From Tomocerus qinae (taxonomy: Eukaryota; Arthropoda; Collembola; Entomobryomorpha; Tomoceridae), in contig CM034546.1 in NCBI GenBank assembly GCA_020055645.1, positions 34,286,001 through 34,350,000 of the forward strand: a stretch of DNA of 64,000 nt, written 5' to 3'. Positions 37,121 through 47,425 of this stretch are shown piece by piece. Below the pieces are notes generated by a model. It saw only the letters and a list, made by a program, of their open reading frames with translations. It made no database searches and had not been told where the DNA came from. The translations under genes and the position numbers were made by a program. Position 1 is the stretch's first letter. Every line of letters begins with the position of its first letter.

Positions 37121-38124
37121 ATGCATTCAATCAGTAGTAGCAGTGAAGATTCCGAAGACGATGTTCCCTTACTAAGAAGACCTAAAATATTCAAGCAAAG
37201 GACAAATTTTAATGTTGAAGACGAGTTTACGTTTAAAGAGAAATTCCGTATATAACTAGACCTTCGTTTGATTATATCATTCAAAAGATTAGTCATCATT
37301 TGGAGCACCCAAGTGGAAAAAGTGGAGCGTTATCGTCAACTCAACAATTAAAAGTTGCCTTACATTGGATGGGGAATGGCAGTCAGCTCCATTCTGTCGC
37401 AGATATGCATGGAGTAAGTAAAGCAACTGTTCACCGATGCATTCGAAAAGTTAGCTCCGTAATTGTTCATCAATTGTTTCGCGAGGAAGTTCGGTGGCCT
37501 ACTGACTGCAACAAAATTGCAACAGATTTTCGAACCTACGCAGGATTTCCCCAATTGGCAGGCTGCGTAGACGGATCGCTTATCAACATTGATGCACCTA
37601 CCGAAAATGAAGCAGCATATGTCGACAGACATGGAGACCACAGCTTGAACTGCATGTTTATCTGTGGACCTAATTTGCAATTCTTTTACGCGAATGCAAA
37701 TTGGCCGGGAAGCGTTCACGACTCGAGAGTTTTGCGTAACAGTACTATTTTTTCTCGATGGACTGACGGATGGAGGCCCTTTCCAAATGCTCTATTGCTA
37801 AGGGATAGTGGTTATCCTTTGCTCAACTGGTTACTAACACCAAAAAACCCAGGCGATACGCAAGAAGGCTGCCTTAGAAGATATTTAAGGAGACACAAAT
37901 CTACTCGAAGATTAGTGGAATGTTCATTGGGGGTGCTGAAGGAAAAGTTTCCCTGTCTTAATTATCTGCGCTTGCATCCTAAGGTAGCTGCCTACGTTAT
38001 CCTTACGTGTGTGACGCTGCATAATGCAGAAAACCGGATCAACGGTTATGGCACTGTTGACTTATCCGTTGGTATAAATAATATTATTTATAATATAATT
38101 TTCTATTTACATATTGACATATAA
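37121..38124 (+). pseudogene. Harbinger (HARBI1-like) transposase, frameshifted
   Basis: DDE_Tnp_4-type nuclease. From ATG 37,121 an acidic N-terminus runs into a TAA at 37,253-37,255; the homologous sequence resumes one frame away (TRPSFDYIIQKI) and continues to about 38,124. A helix-turn-helix-like part (MHGVSKATVHRCI) precedes the nuclease. Catalytic acids: Asp in AGCVDGSLI, Asp in SVHDSRVL, Glu in VECSLGVLKEKF. Apart from the frameshift the core looks intact, so the copy is fairly young. Confidence 0.7.
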
Positions 38125-38281
38125 CTTTTATTGATAACTCGTTTTAAATGAATGACTAAATAAAGATCTTTTGCTGTCATAGATGAGAATGATGATGAGG
38201 AGCCTTTGGAGAATGAAGGAGTACAACACGGGGCTGCAGCTGGAAGGATTCATGTTCGCAATTTTATTAATTTCAATTTCC

Positions 38282-38407
38282 AGCGTTAATAATTACTATA
38301 TAAAGCGTTAATAATTACTATATAAAGCGTTAATAATTACTATATAAAGCGTTAGTAATTACTATATAAAGCGTTAATGATTACTATATAAAGCGTTAAT
38401 AATTATT
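38282..38407. repeat. 22-bp tandem repeat inside the Harbinger element
   Basis: About 5.7 copies of AGCGTTAATAATTACTATATAA in near-perfect head-to-tail order, between the two element genes. Confidence 0.85.
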
Positions 38408-38514
38408 ATTTAAAATACGTTGTGTTATACAGCATGAAAATATAAAATATATATTATAGTAATGAAAATTCTGGAACAATATTGTGGTTTTACTTTGGAT
38501 CTCTAGAGAGATAC

Positions 38515-39345
38515 TTAGCCTTGGGAACTTGTACTACCATCGCAATGGCTGCCGTATGTTGCTGAATAAAAGATAGATGACAATTCTGACATCGGCAGTC
38601 CTCCTCTTTTTTCTGCCTCTAAAATTTCCAATTTCTTTTTAAAAATGTCAAGTTGCAGAGCCTCGATTTGTGTTCTTATTTTTGTCTTCTTTAATTCATT
38701 CATTTCCTCGTCACTATTGCATCTCATTGGGAACTTTCTTTTAGGAAAGGCATCTTTGGACTTTGTGTGAGTTAAATTTACTTTGGCGTTTGATGTGATG
38801 GTCTCCGTCACCACTCTGGAACTCGTGGCGGGTTCTTCTAATAAATCAGTTGAAGCTGTGCTTTCAAAGACAACAAGTTCATTTGAAGAAGCTGATTCTG
38901 GTACATCCAATCCATCTAATATGGGAGAATCATTGCCGATTATATCCAAAATTATTAGATCTGCGTCGTCGTATTGAACGGCTTTACCACCACCTCTTCC
39001 AGTCTTTCCTTTCTTGTCTTTTTTTCCCTAAAAATCACAATTTAATTTTCTCAAAAACATATTATTTAAATTATACAATAAAACAATTGTGTAAGGGGCA
39101 AAAGAAAATATTTATCTTGGTATGTATATATATATATAATGATAAGTTACCATCGTTCGTCTTCTCCAGTTTTGCCAAGTTATGTCTCGAACATCGGTCC
39201 ATTTTTTATCCTTACTAATAATGGACATCGATACTGCATTTTGGAAGATGTCCTTCCACGCCTCTTCCTTTTAGGTATTGGTAATTTTGTTGGAAAATTT
39301 TCCAAAGAGAAGTTCCTTGTTTCCCCTTACCATTGTTAACAGAGT
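38515..39345 (-). pseudogene. Harbinger Myb/SANT-like DNA-binding protein, broken
   Basis: The N-terminal exon lies within about 39,149-39,345 (minus). It has LLFGKFSNKIT, a TAA where a codon is expected, then KEEAWKDIF and WTDVRDITWQNWRRRT, ending at a GTAAC donor-like site. The C-terminal part, 38,949-38,515, has an acidic Ser/Thr-rich stretch and an ALQLDIFKKKLEILEAEK helix. This is the usual second gene of Harbinger elements, needed for DNA binding and nuclear entry of the transposase. The in-frame stop suggests it is dead. Confidence 0.6.
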
Positions 39346-39694
39346 GACTTTACATGCATTTCGATTCGACATCGCTAATGAACCAACACGATTTTAGTAA
39401 TTAGTGATAAACGGAACTTTAATCGTAAAGAAATTTAATTTGAATAAATATTCATTAGATTACCAAAATATTCTGTCAATGGTTAACACTTTTTCAATTC
39501 AAAACTGCGCGCTATCAATCTTGTTACAATTCGACAAGTTTCTGTAACTTGTGACAATATTCACAAAACTTTCATGAAACGCATATGACAAGCAATTGTC
39601 ATGTACAAACTACAATTATACAAGTTTGTAGTTGTAGACTTGTAATCATTGTGAAATAGGGGCCAGGATGTAAAACTTTAGATGTGAAAATTCC

Positions 39695-41289
39695 TGGATC
39701 CGTTTACATCTATGGTGAGTTGGTATGCAGCATAAATACAAACATATAAGGAATATTTCAATACGCATTTCCAAACTTCGCGTTTATACTTTAAAAATGA
39801 TATTTATCAGCCGCCGCCGGTAAACCTCGGCTAAGGTGGCTCCGCCAATGAAAAATTGGGGATCAACCGCAGCCGCTACTAAATATCGCGGCTGGGGCTT
39901 TGCTCATGTGTACATACAAACACACAAACATACGTACATACAAACGTATTTAATATTGTGCCCCAAAGCAGTTTACCCGACGTCCACCACACGCAACATG
40001 CTTTTTTCGGGTGCCTTCCGAATTTACCTAACAAAGACGCTCTGCTAATAGTGGACTTCGGGTAAACTGCTTTGGGGTACATTATTAAAAACATTAATTA
40101 TTCAAAACGCGTGCGCTAGTTTATGTTTATACTTAGTCTTGATGATTGAATCTATACACATACGGCTAGCAGCTGTTTTATTCAAGTATCCCAAATGTGT
40201 CTAAAAACTAACATTCTGACATACTGAAAATTGTGGTTTTGCGTTTAATGTAATATTGCTTATTGTGCAGCATTCTTTGTTTTTATTAACAGTATATCAA
40301 AATAATAATTGGATGTTAGTGATTTACGGACGAGTTTTCCATTATACATTATTGGAATCACATTTCAACACGTCTCAAGTTGGTAAGTTTTGTAGTACCG
40401 ATTTTCGTTCTGCCGTTTCTCCTTATTTCTCATACCGGGAGCAGGTGTAATGTGGAGCTAATACAATAGGGAGCAGGTCCAACGGGGAGCTGTTACAATA
40501 GGGGAGCTAGTCCAATACGGGAGCTATTGCAACGTATTCGCTAATACGTAATTATGTTTTGTAATTTATTGCAAACCTTTTTGACGTTATAGAACAATCC
40601 AGTTAAAATAAATCAATATCCTAATACCGCCCAAAAGAATTTGCTGCAAACCCATATTCAATGTTATTATTTTCGCTTCTACATAATAACATTTTATATG
40701 GACAAGTAATAAAAGTTAAAATATACTGGCAATCGGTTAGTGATAATATAGTTTACAAATCGAAAACTTTGAAAGGCACAAAATTGCGGATAAAGTATTT
40801 TATTAACATAATATCCACTTTTAGTCTTTGCTAATGTATGATTTAAATATTCCAAGCCTTAAAAACTTTATGCTTAAGATGCTTATTTTCTGTTTTTACT
40901 TTATCAACAATATAAAAGTAATTTATCGGTTGAATATTGTATTAATTTGATCAGTGGATACTGATTCGGTAGAAAATATATTATATTAAATGAATCGTTT
41001 ACTGTCATAAAATTACTATTGCTTTATTTAATGACATAATTTAAACACAGATTGATTTTTATTGCTATAGAAATGGATTTTGGTTACTTAGAGACTTAAA
41101 GTAGCCCTCATTTTGTGACTTAGTCTTAGTATTGGAGTCTTAGTGTGCCTATTGACATATTATTTTTCTAATTTATGCAATTTTTTAGAAGTGCAAAATT
41201 TTTTCTACAAAATATCAAAACTAATAAAAAACAATTTTTGTAAAATTGCATTTTGTAGTCGTGCATTGTTCACTGTTATTCAATCTTAC
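39695..41289. other. Spacer before duplication copy B
   Basis: No gene seen. It contains a 123-bp hairpin MITE (39,958-40,080). From about 41,080 the sequence resembles 3,780 onward, marking the left part of copy B. Confidence 0.5.
39958..40080. mobile_element. 123-bp hairpin MITE
   Basis: GTGCCCCAAAGCAGTTTACC at the left is inverted with two differences at the right (ending GGGTAAACTGCTTTGGGGTA). About 30-bp arms; no coding capacity; target duplication unclear. Confidence 0.65.
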
Positions 41290-41662
41290 TGTGCAAGAAC
41301 ATAGCACACATTCAATTATCTTTAATTATAATACAAAATGTACTCATTTTTATTAAACACCTTAATTTACATATAGATTAAATTGTACCTATATTTCCAG
41401 TTGTGGTCTGACAACCACACCCTGTCAACTATCGTCATAGGTAGGTACTTAATCTAATATAAATACTCTACCCTGCTGTCCATAGGGCACGGACGGAGAG
41501 TGGAGTAACATTAATCCAATATACAATGTAACTATTGTAATCTTGGTTGCTCTCCGCAACCCCCCCTCTTCAACTCTCATTCTTTATTCTAATAAAACTA
41601 CTACAAACCGAATTACTACCTTTTCGACTATATTCATTTACACCGTAATAATATCTATTACA
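41290..41662. mobile_element. Solo LTR (373 bp), specific to copy B
   Basis: Starts TGTGCAAG, ends TATTACA (TG...CA), and is flanked by TTAC on both sides (41,286-41,289 and 41,663-41,666). The matching place in copy A (near 4,026, CAATCGTACCATTTG) lacks it. It contains a TATAAATA and, further on, AATAAAA, as an LTR should. Superfamily not determined. Confidence 0.7.
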
Positions 41663-41852
41663 TTACCATTTGATGTAATAAAGATATACATTTAATCATT
41701 TCATTTGGGTAAGTCATCACATGAAATGTAAAAACCATGCCCAATATTTTTGAAAAGAATAAAAATAATTTTAAATATACAGATATCCAATTATACTATT
41801 TGCACTATTTTATACTGTCGAGTGTATCAAGATTTCCAAAGGCAATAATTAA

Positions 41853-44843
41853 TTAGCAATTATTGTTTTGATTTTGGTTAATCCAGTTTATGTACTTTGA
41901 CACATTTGTGTACACTCCAACGTTATGGGGAGGAGGTCTTGTATATGATGTACCATGTGATACAACTCCACAGAGTAATTTCGAACGGTTGTTTTTGGAT
42001 TTGCATACAAGTGGTCCTCCCCCCTCCACACGCATCTGGTCCATTCAAACCTCCTGCGCACCTTTGCATATCTTTGCTGGGCACGCCTTGTTTTTCACAA
42101 GATTGTATTTCAATATTGTAGTCTGTTAACAACTCGTCTGATCTGATCTGATCGAATTTTGTTCCCCATCCACTTATTTGTGCAGAATGTTTAGAAACAA
42201 TATAATACTTAAATAATAAATTAATAAAAATAATGAAAAATAATATTACCTATAATAGTATCAGCGTTAATCAGCTGTCTTCTCCAGCAATGGCCATATG
42301 GAGCATATTGACTTTAATGTACGTATTCAATACAGTACAATAAGTTGGTATGGGTTAATACTTGATAGCTGGGCGTCATTCACAGGTATAATAGAAAGTG
42401 CTTCAACTCTTTTTGGTATTCTTTTGATAGGAGTTCTCAGTTTAAGTAGAGCAATGTCATTGTAGTGTCTGTTGTCTCCTTCGTTGTAGTTCGGATGGAC
42501 AATGACTCGGCATGCAATGGATTCTTGTCTTGTTGTACTCTTTTCGTCCACCTCTTTAATTCCGGCTATGACAATAACTTCTCTTTTGTTTGTCGTTCTC
42601 GGGAAGCAATGGGCCACAGTCAGTGTTCGATGACCAGCCGGCTGGTTGATTAAAATGGCTGGCCGGCTGGTTAAAATGGGTGAAATGGCCAAAAATAGTC
42701 AAATGGGGCTATGTGAACTGAGAAAATCATCCTTGACTTGGCGGAAATTTAAAAATCATGATTTTTAGCCATTTTGGCCACTAGCCATTTCAGCCACTTT
42801 AGCCGGCTGGCTGGTCAAAATCATTTTTAGCCGGCTAAAATGGAACATTGGCCACAGTGATTATCTCCGTGAAGGAATGCAAATTCGGGTTTCTGGAATA
42901 AATGCTTTAACTCTGTTTGGTATTCTTCTGAAGGGAGTTCGCAGTTTTAGTAGATCAATGTCATTGTAGTGTCTGTTGTCTCCTTCGTTGTAGTTCGGAT
43001 GGACAATTACTCGGCATGCGAAGGACTCTTGTCTTGTTGTGCTCCTTTCGTCCACCTCCTTAATTCCGGCTATAACAATAACTTCTCTTTTGTCAGTCGT
43101 TCTCGGGAAGCAATGGGCCGCAGTGATTATCTCCGTGAAGGAATACGAGTTCGGGTTTCTGGAATAAATGCTTCCTCCACAGCGAGATGTACTACTGCCA
43201 TCGACTATCCTAAGAAGTACTTGATAGGGAATATAATCCGAGTCTTTTCCTCCTCCTACTTTTCTTGTACGACCTGTGAATGCACACAGAACTACGTTAT
43301 AGTTATATGAATAGTTTAAGCAAAGCAATACATTTAATTATTAAACTAAACTGTAATGCCCTGACTTGTTTTATTGTCACAAAGATTTAGTATTCCAATC
43401 AGTAAAATCTATATCAATGAATTTTTTGATTTCAGCTTAAGAATATAAGTAATAATATTCCTACCAGATAAGTTTATTTCCTCTGTAGTTATTTTATTTT
43501 GTATTTAATTGATATAAAAAAACCTCCTAATTTTTAGAAGTTTTTTAGCAGTATATAAGTCAATTAGATCAAAAATTCTAATTGTTGCCTTAAAATAGTC
43601 TACAAAAGTTAACATTGATGATTTCGCAAATCTTTAATCTCGTAGTAAATATTGACTTCATACTATAACATAACCTTATTTACTATAGTATTGCATCTAG
43701 TGTGATTAATTATTTAGTATAACTTCCATTTAACAGTTTATTAATATTGTTGTGTATATATGCACGAATGTTTAGCATAGGCTGCTATACTATTTGTTAA
43801 ACTTAACTAGTGAACAGAACCCTGATAATGTAACGACCCTACACTTAGCACTTACAAATATATAGACAGCCCGAATATTTTAATAAAACTGATATAAACC
43901 TACCGGAAATGCCAATACCACAATTAACTCCCTATATTAGAATGACAAAAACACTCAAAGCTCGCCAGTTTTTCTTGTAGTTGTAACACTCTCAAGTATG
44001 CCTGTTATCGATGCCTGTGCAGAAGAGCTTTCGTATACCGGAGATTTCTGCTCATCGTTGTAATACAGGGAACCTACATCTAATATAAGAAAAATAAAAT
44101 TAGAGAGTAAATTTGTTTTTCAGTCATCTTGGTATTTGATGTTAGGTTTGAAACCTTAAAGTAATTATCATTAAAGTCCAGAACATAAGATAAGACTTTT
44201 TTCGTCCAATTATTTTGTGGCTGGTCTATATTTAACTACTCTAAACTCCATTTAAATTATTAAAGCTCTTTTTTTAAATTGAAAAATGGAAATTTTGGGC
44301 AGATCAAATGGCATAGTAAGCTTTCATTAATTTTAAAAGTAAATTTTATATTTCTAAAATTTTGCCAAATACATTTTGAAAACATTTCATGTTCAACCGT
44401 TCTCCCAATTCCCATGTATTTTCTATATCGTAAGTTTCAATCACAAACATTGAATGCCACGTGTCTACGCAAATTATTTTCTTTAACCATAAATATACTT
44501 TAAATACGCTAAAGCGGTAGTGCAGAACAATTCAATTGTAAAAATTGTTAGTTTTAAAAATTGCAAATCGTTGCATGTAAATTTAGTGAGGTTAATGACT
44601 TTATTTTGGCAACGATAGCAGAAATATTTTTAACAAAAGTTTTCTGAACAGGATTCCATAATTCCATCTGAATGTACAATTACACCATAATAACTGTATA
44701 CTGTATTACATTCATAGCCAATCAATAAAAATATAAAAATTACTCACCTTGATTAGTAGTTTGCTGATTATATCTTGCAATGTAGATGATGCACAAAGAA
44801 TGATCATCGCTGAAAAGAGGAATAATTTTGATATAAACTCCAT
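41853..44843 (-). pseudogene. Trypsin-like serine protease pseudogene (duplicate of protease 2)
   Basis: Homologous to the gene at 4,212-6,390, with all four exons traceable: about 44,843-44,746, 44,079-43,966, the 43,280-42,371 block, and 42,185-41,853. Lesions: a frame change near the end of the signal-peptide exon; GC instead of GT at the exon 2 donor (43,965-43,964); exon 3 present as two partial tandem copies fused near 42,903; a 230-bp hAT-type MITE inside one copy; 8-bp and 5-bp indels in exon 4; and a 5-bp deletion that removes the Asp-Ser of GDSGGP and shifts the frame. One Cys of the active-site loop is also replaced by Tyr. It cannot make an active protease. Confidence 0.9.
42621..42850. 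mobile_element. 230-bp hAT-type MITE in pseudogene exon 3
   Basis: Ends CAGTGTTCGAT and, inverted, CAATGTTCCAT, with an 8-bp target duplication GCCACAGT at 42,613-42,620 and 42,851-42,858. Inside are repeated CCGGCTGG/CCAGCCGG and AAAATGGC motifs. CAGTG ends and an 8-bp duplication are the hAT signature. No transposase present. Confidence 0.85.
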
Positions 44844-47425
44844 ATTACCAATCTACTCTCGGATTAGGCAGTAAATAACAAAATGATGAATTTAAAACTT
44901 ATTTATATTGACAATGAAAGTGCGGTCAAATGTTTGAGTCTATAAGGAGGAAAATGGTCAACATCAACTGACGAAAGGAAACTTAACAGAAATTGTTAAT
45001 ACAAGTTTAAGTAGAAATTTACAAGGAAGGTATGAAATGGTTGGTTTATTTGTGGTTAGTACACTCGACTAAAAGGGAAATTATACTTACTTGCGAAACC
45101 TGCGTAGGTTACAACTTTATTGCTGAGTATAACCAGCATAATATATCAGAAGACAGTACTTCCTGGATACAATTAAGTGGCTTTTTCCTAAAGATTTACT
45201 ACATTTCTGCATCCTTATGATAAAAACTACTTGAATGTCAACAAATGCCATCTAATTATCATTTTCCTTTATTAGGAAACATTCACATCGACATTAGCCT
45301 TCCATAAATTACATGCAATTACTTACCATGACGTTCATAGCCAACACATTTTTATGAACGCCAACACAAGACCACATTGCAATGCAAGGAATTCCAGACA
45401 TGACTCTTGAGGCAAAGAAAATAATTGTTATGTTATGTTACATTGTCATAGTATTAATTTTTGCAAATTAATCATTTAGGTTTTAAACCTAAATGATTTT
45501 TTTAATTTTTATTATTTTCTGGGTTATTTTATTGTATAAGTTTAAGAATTTTCAATTAACATTTATTTCTTGTTTTTCCTCAATTACAAAATAGCATTTT
45601 AGGCTTTGTTACATTAACTTGGAAGAAAAACTGAAAGAGATAAAATTGTTTCCGTAGACACTAAGAAGATGGACTAAACAAATAGTCAGAAATATTTTAC
45701 GTTTTGATTCAACTTTCTGGGCGAGTTAATAAACCATTCCATTAAAATAGTTTTATCTCTTCTCCTCTTTATGTTATTAAAATTATTTCAGGATAAGTTG
45801 AATTTGAAGTTTTTGGCTTTTTAAATCTGGATTTGATTAAGAATTGTCGTTGGGTGAATTCTGGTGAAAGTATAAAATGGATTTTAAGACGAAATTTAAC
45901 GTGTCGTTTTTAATTGCGAGCAACTTGTCAAAATACAGATCTGATTTTGATTTCATAGATGCAGACTATCAACCGGACAGTTTCGAATTTAAGGAAGTGC
46001 AATGAGAATTCCCAATATTGAAAATATTGCTAAGCGAAAACTAAATATCAGTCAATTAATTGGTCCAAACTTCTTAGTACTGTCGTTTGAAAAGGGAACA
46101 AAATTCAAACTAGATTTAGATCAAATTCATTCTATTGACGACATTATTTTGCGATTTTGTATTTTAGTTTTATATAGAGAGTGCAGATTCAAAAAAGTTT
46201 CAGTAATGTTTGTGCGTGACAAAAATAATGAAATTAATTTGCAAAATAAAATAATGAAAAACATTTATTTTTAAACTATCCTATAAAGACTTGTTTAAAA
46301 AGGATTACGATGGTTTAAATGAAAATTTAGGGCTGAAAATATGACAGTTAATGATTATGTTATTGTTATTTATTGACTACGCAAAAATTAATTTCATTTC
46401 TTTTATTACCATATAAGGAATTCTTTAAGAAGACGAAGGTATAGGGTTGAGATTAACAGGTGGAGGGTTTTACCCAGTTTTAATACATCAATTTGGACTA
46501 ATCTCTGAATATAAATGGTAATTCATAGCGACATTTGCACGTAAATAACAAGTTTTTTTATATTATTTTAAATTTCCAAATATCTGAAAAGTTGGATTGC
46601 CTGCACTTGTATGAAAATTGCCTTAGGAGGAATCAAAATTTGATCAATTTGTCGGAAACTTTTTATGTCTTCGGCGGGTTTTGACAATAGAGTACTTTGC
46701 AGTCTATCGATTTTGACCCATAATTGTTGGTTGGTGCTTGAAATAAGAAAATGCGGTTGCGACGCCAGTTGGAGTGTAATTAGCTTTCAGGCTGAAAAAA
46801 TAAATTTCTAAAATACGAATTATGCCACAAAAAAGAATTATTTGAGAAGACGGAGGTGGATAAATAGAGATAAACATGCTATTAAGGATTTGAGACAGTT
46901 TTACATCAACGTAGTCCAGTTTCTGCATGAAAATGTTTGTCCAACATGGCATTTTTGTCAAATATGGCTTTTTAGCACGAAAATTGATATTTCATGTCCA
47001 TGTAGGAAACTTTTTATGTCTTCGGCGGGTGTTGACAATAGAATAGATTACTGGCCTTCGATTATGACCAAAAAATGTCTGCTAGCGATCGAAATGAAAA
47101 AATGCGGTTGCGACGCCAGTTGGAGGGAACTGGAGTTTATGGTTTATTTAGTTTTCACAATAATATAAAATTTATTAAATGTAAGATTTAATTTATGAAA
47201 TTTCATAAATGATTGTTATTATATAACTTTATTTCTTTGCATTTTAAGATATCTGTGGATAACATTTAGGAGGATTGAAATGTAAACATGAATAAAGAAA
47301 AAATAAACAGACCATTAAAGTAACCATGAGAGGAATTACTACACCACCAATTGGACAGAAATCTCAATATCCAATCCTCGACATCAACTGGAATCTCAAT
47401 TATTGGTAATTGGTAATTAATCAAA
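44844..47425. other. Spacer between protease pseudogene and gene B
   Basis: Matches 6,391-9,803 of copy A with many indels. A TATA-like box for the pseudogene stays at 44,900-44,907. 45,600-46,270 holds the decayed counterpart of the possible coding remnant at 7,305-7,860. Two copies of the hairpin motif lie at about 46,657 and 46,998. No intact gene seen. Confidence 0.5.
46657..47130. repeat. Two copies of the ~110-bp hairpin-forming motif
   Basis: Copies at about 46,657-46,770 and 46,998-47,130 share CTTTTTATGTCTTCGGCGGG, GACAATAGA, a loop, TCGATT, and AAAATGCGGTTGCGACGCCA. Their similarity to the copies in 8,390-9,565 is higher in the first 40 bases and in the GCGGTTGCGACGCCAGT part than around them. 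Confidence 0.5.

Larger units (their letters stand above)
36742..39663. mobile_element. PIF/Harbinger DNA transposon, decayed, nested
   Basis: 2,922 bases. The terminal inverted repeats start GCCCCTATTTCACAATGATT and match for 32 bases or more. The 3-bp target duplication CAG (36,739-36,741 and 39,664-39,666) is as expected for Harbinger. It interrupts the right arm of the foldback element: removing it restores the arm end. It carries both proteins of the family, a DDE transposase on the plus strand and a Myb/SANT-like protein on the minus strand, both broken. Confidence 0.88.
35008..39694. mobile_element. Foldback element with satellite arms, split by a Harbinger insertion
   Basis: The outer ends GGAATTTTCACATCTAAAG and its inverse lie at 35,008 and 39,694. 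Without the nested Harbinger copy the unit is about 1.76 kb. It is palindromic: left arm 35,008 to about 35,850, right arm from about 36,060 to 36,741 plus 39,667-39,694. Each arm holds a 21-bp satellite, then shared unique sequence (for example GGAGGTGGAATAG near 35,835, inverted near 36,070). No protein was recognised, so it would be non-autonomous. No target duplication is evident. Confidence 0.7.

Noticed and set aside
38515-38977. Plus-strand frames opposite the Harbinger Myb-like gene
   Set aside because: Antisense shadows; the minus-strand protein has the family features.
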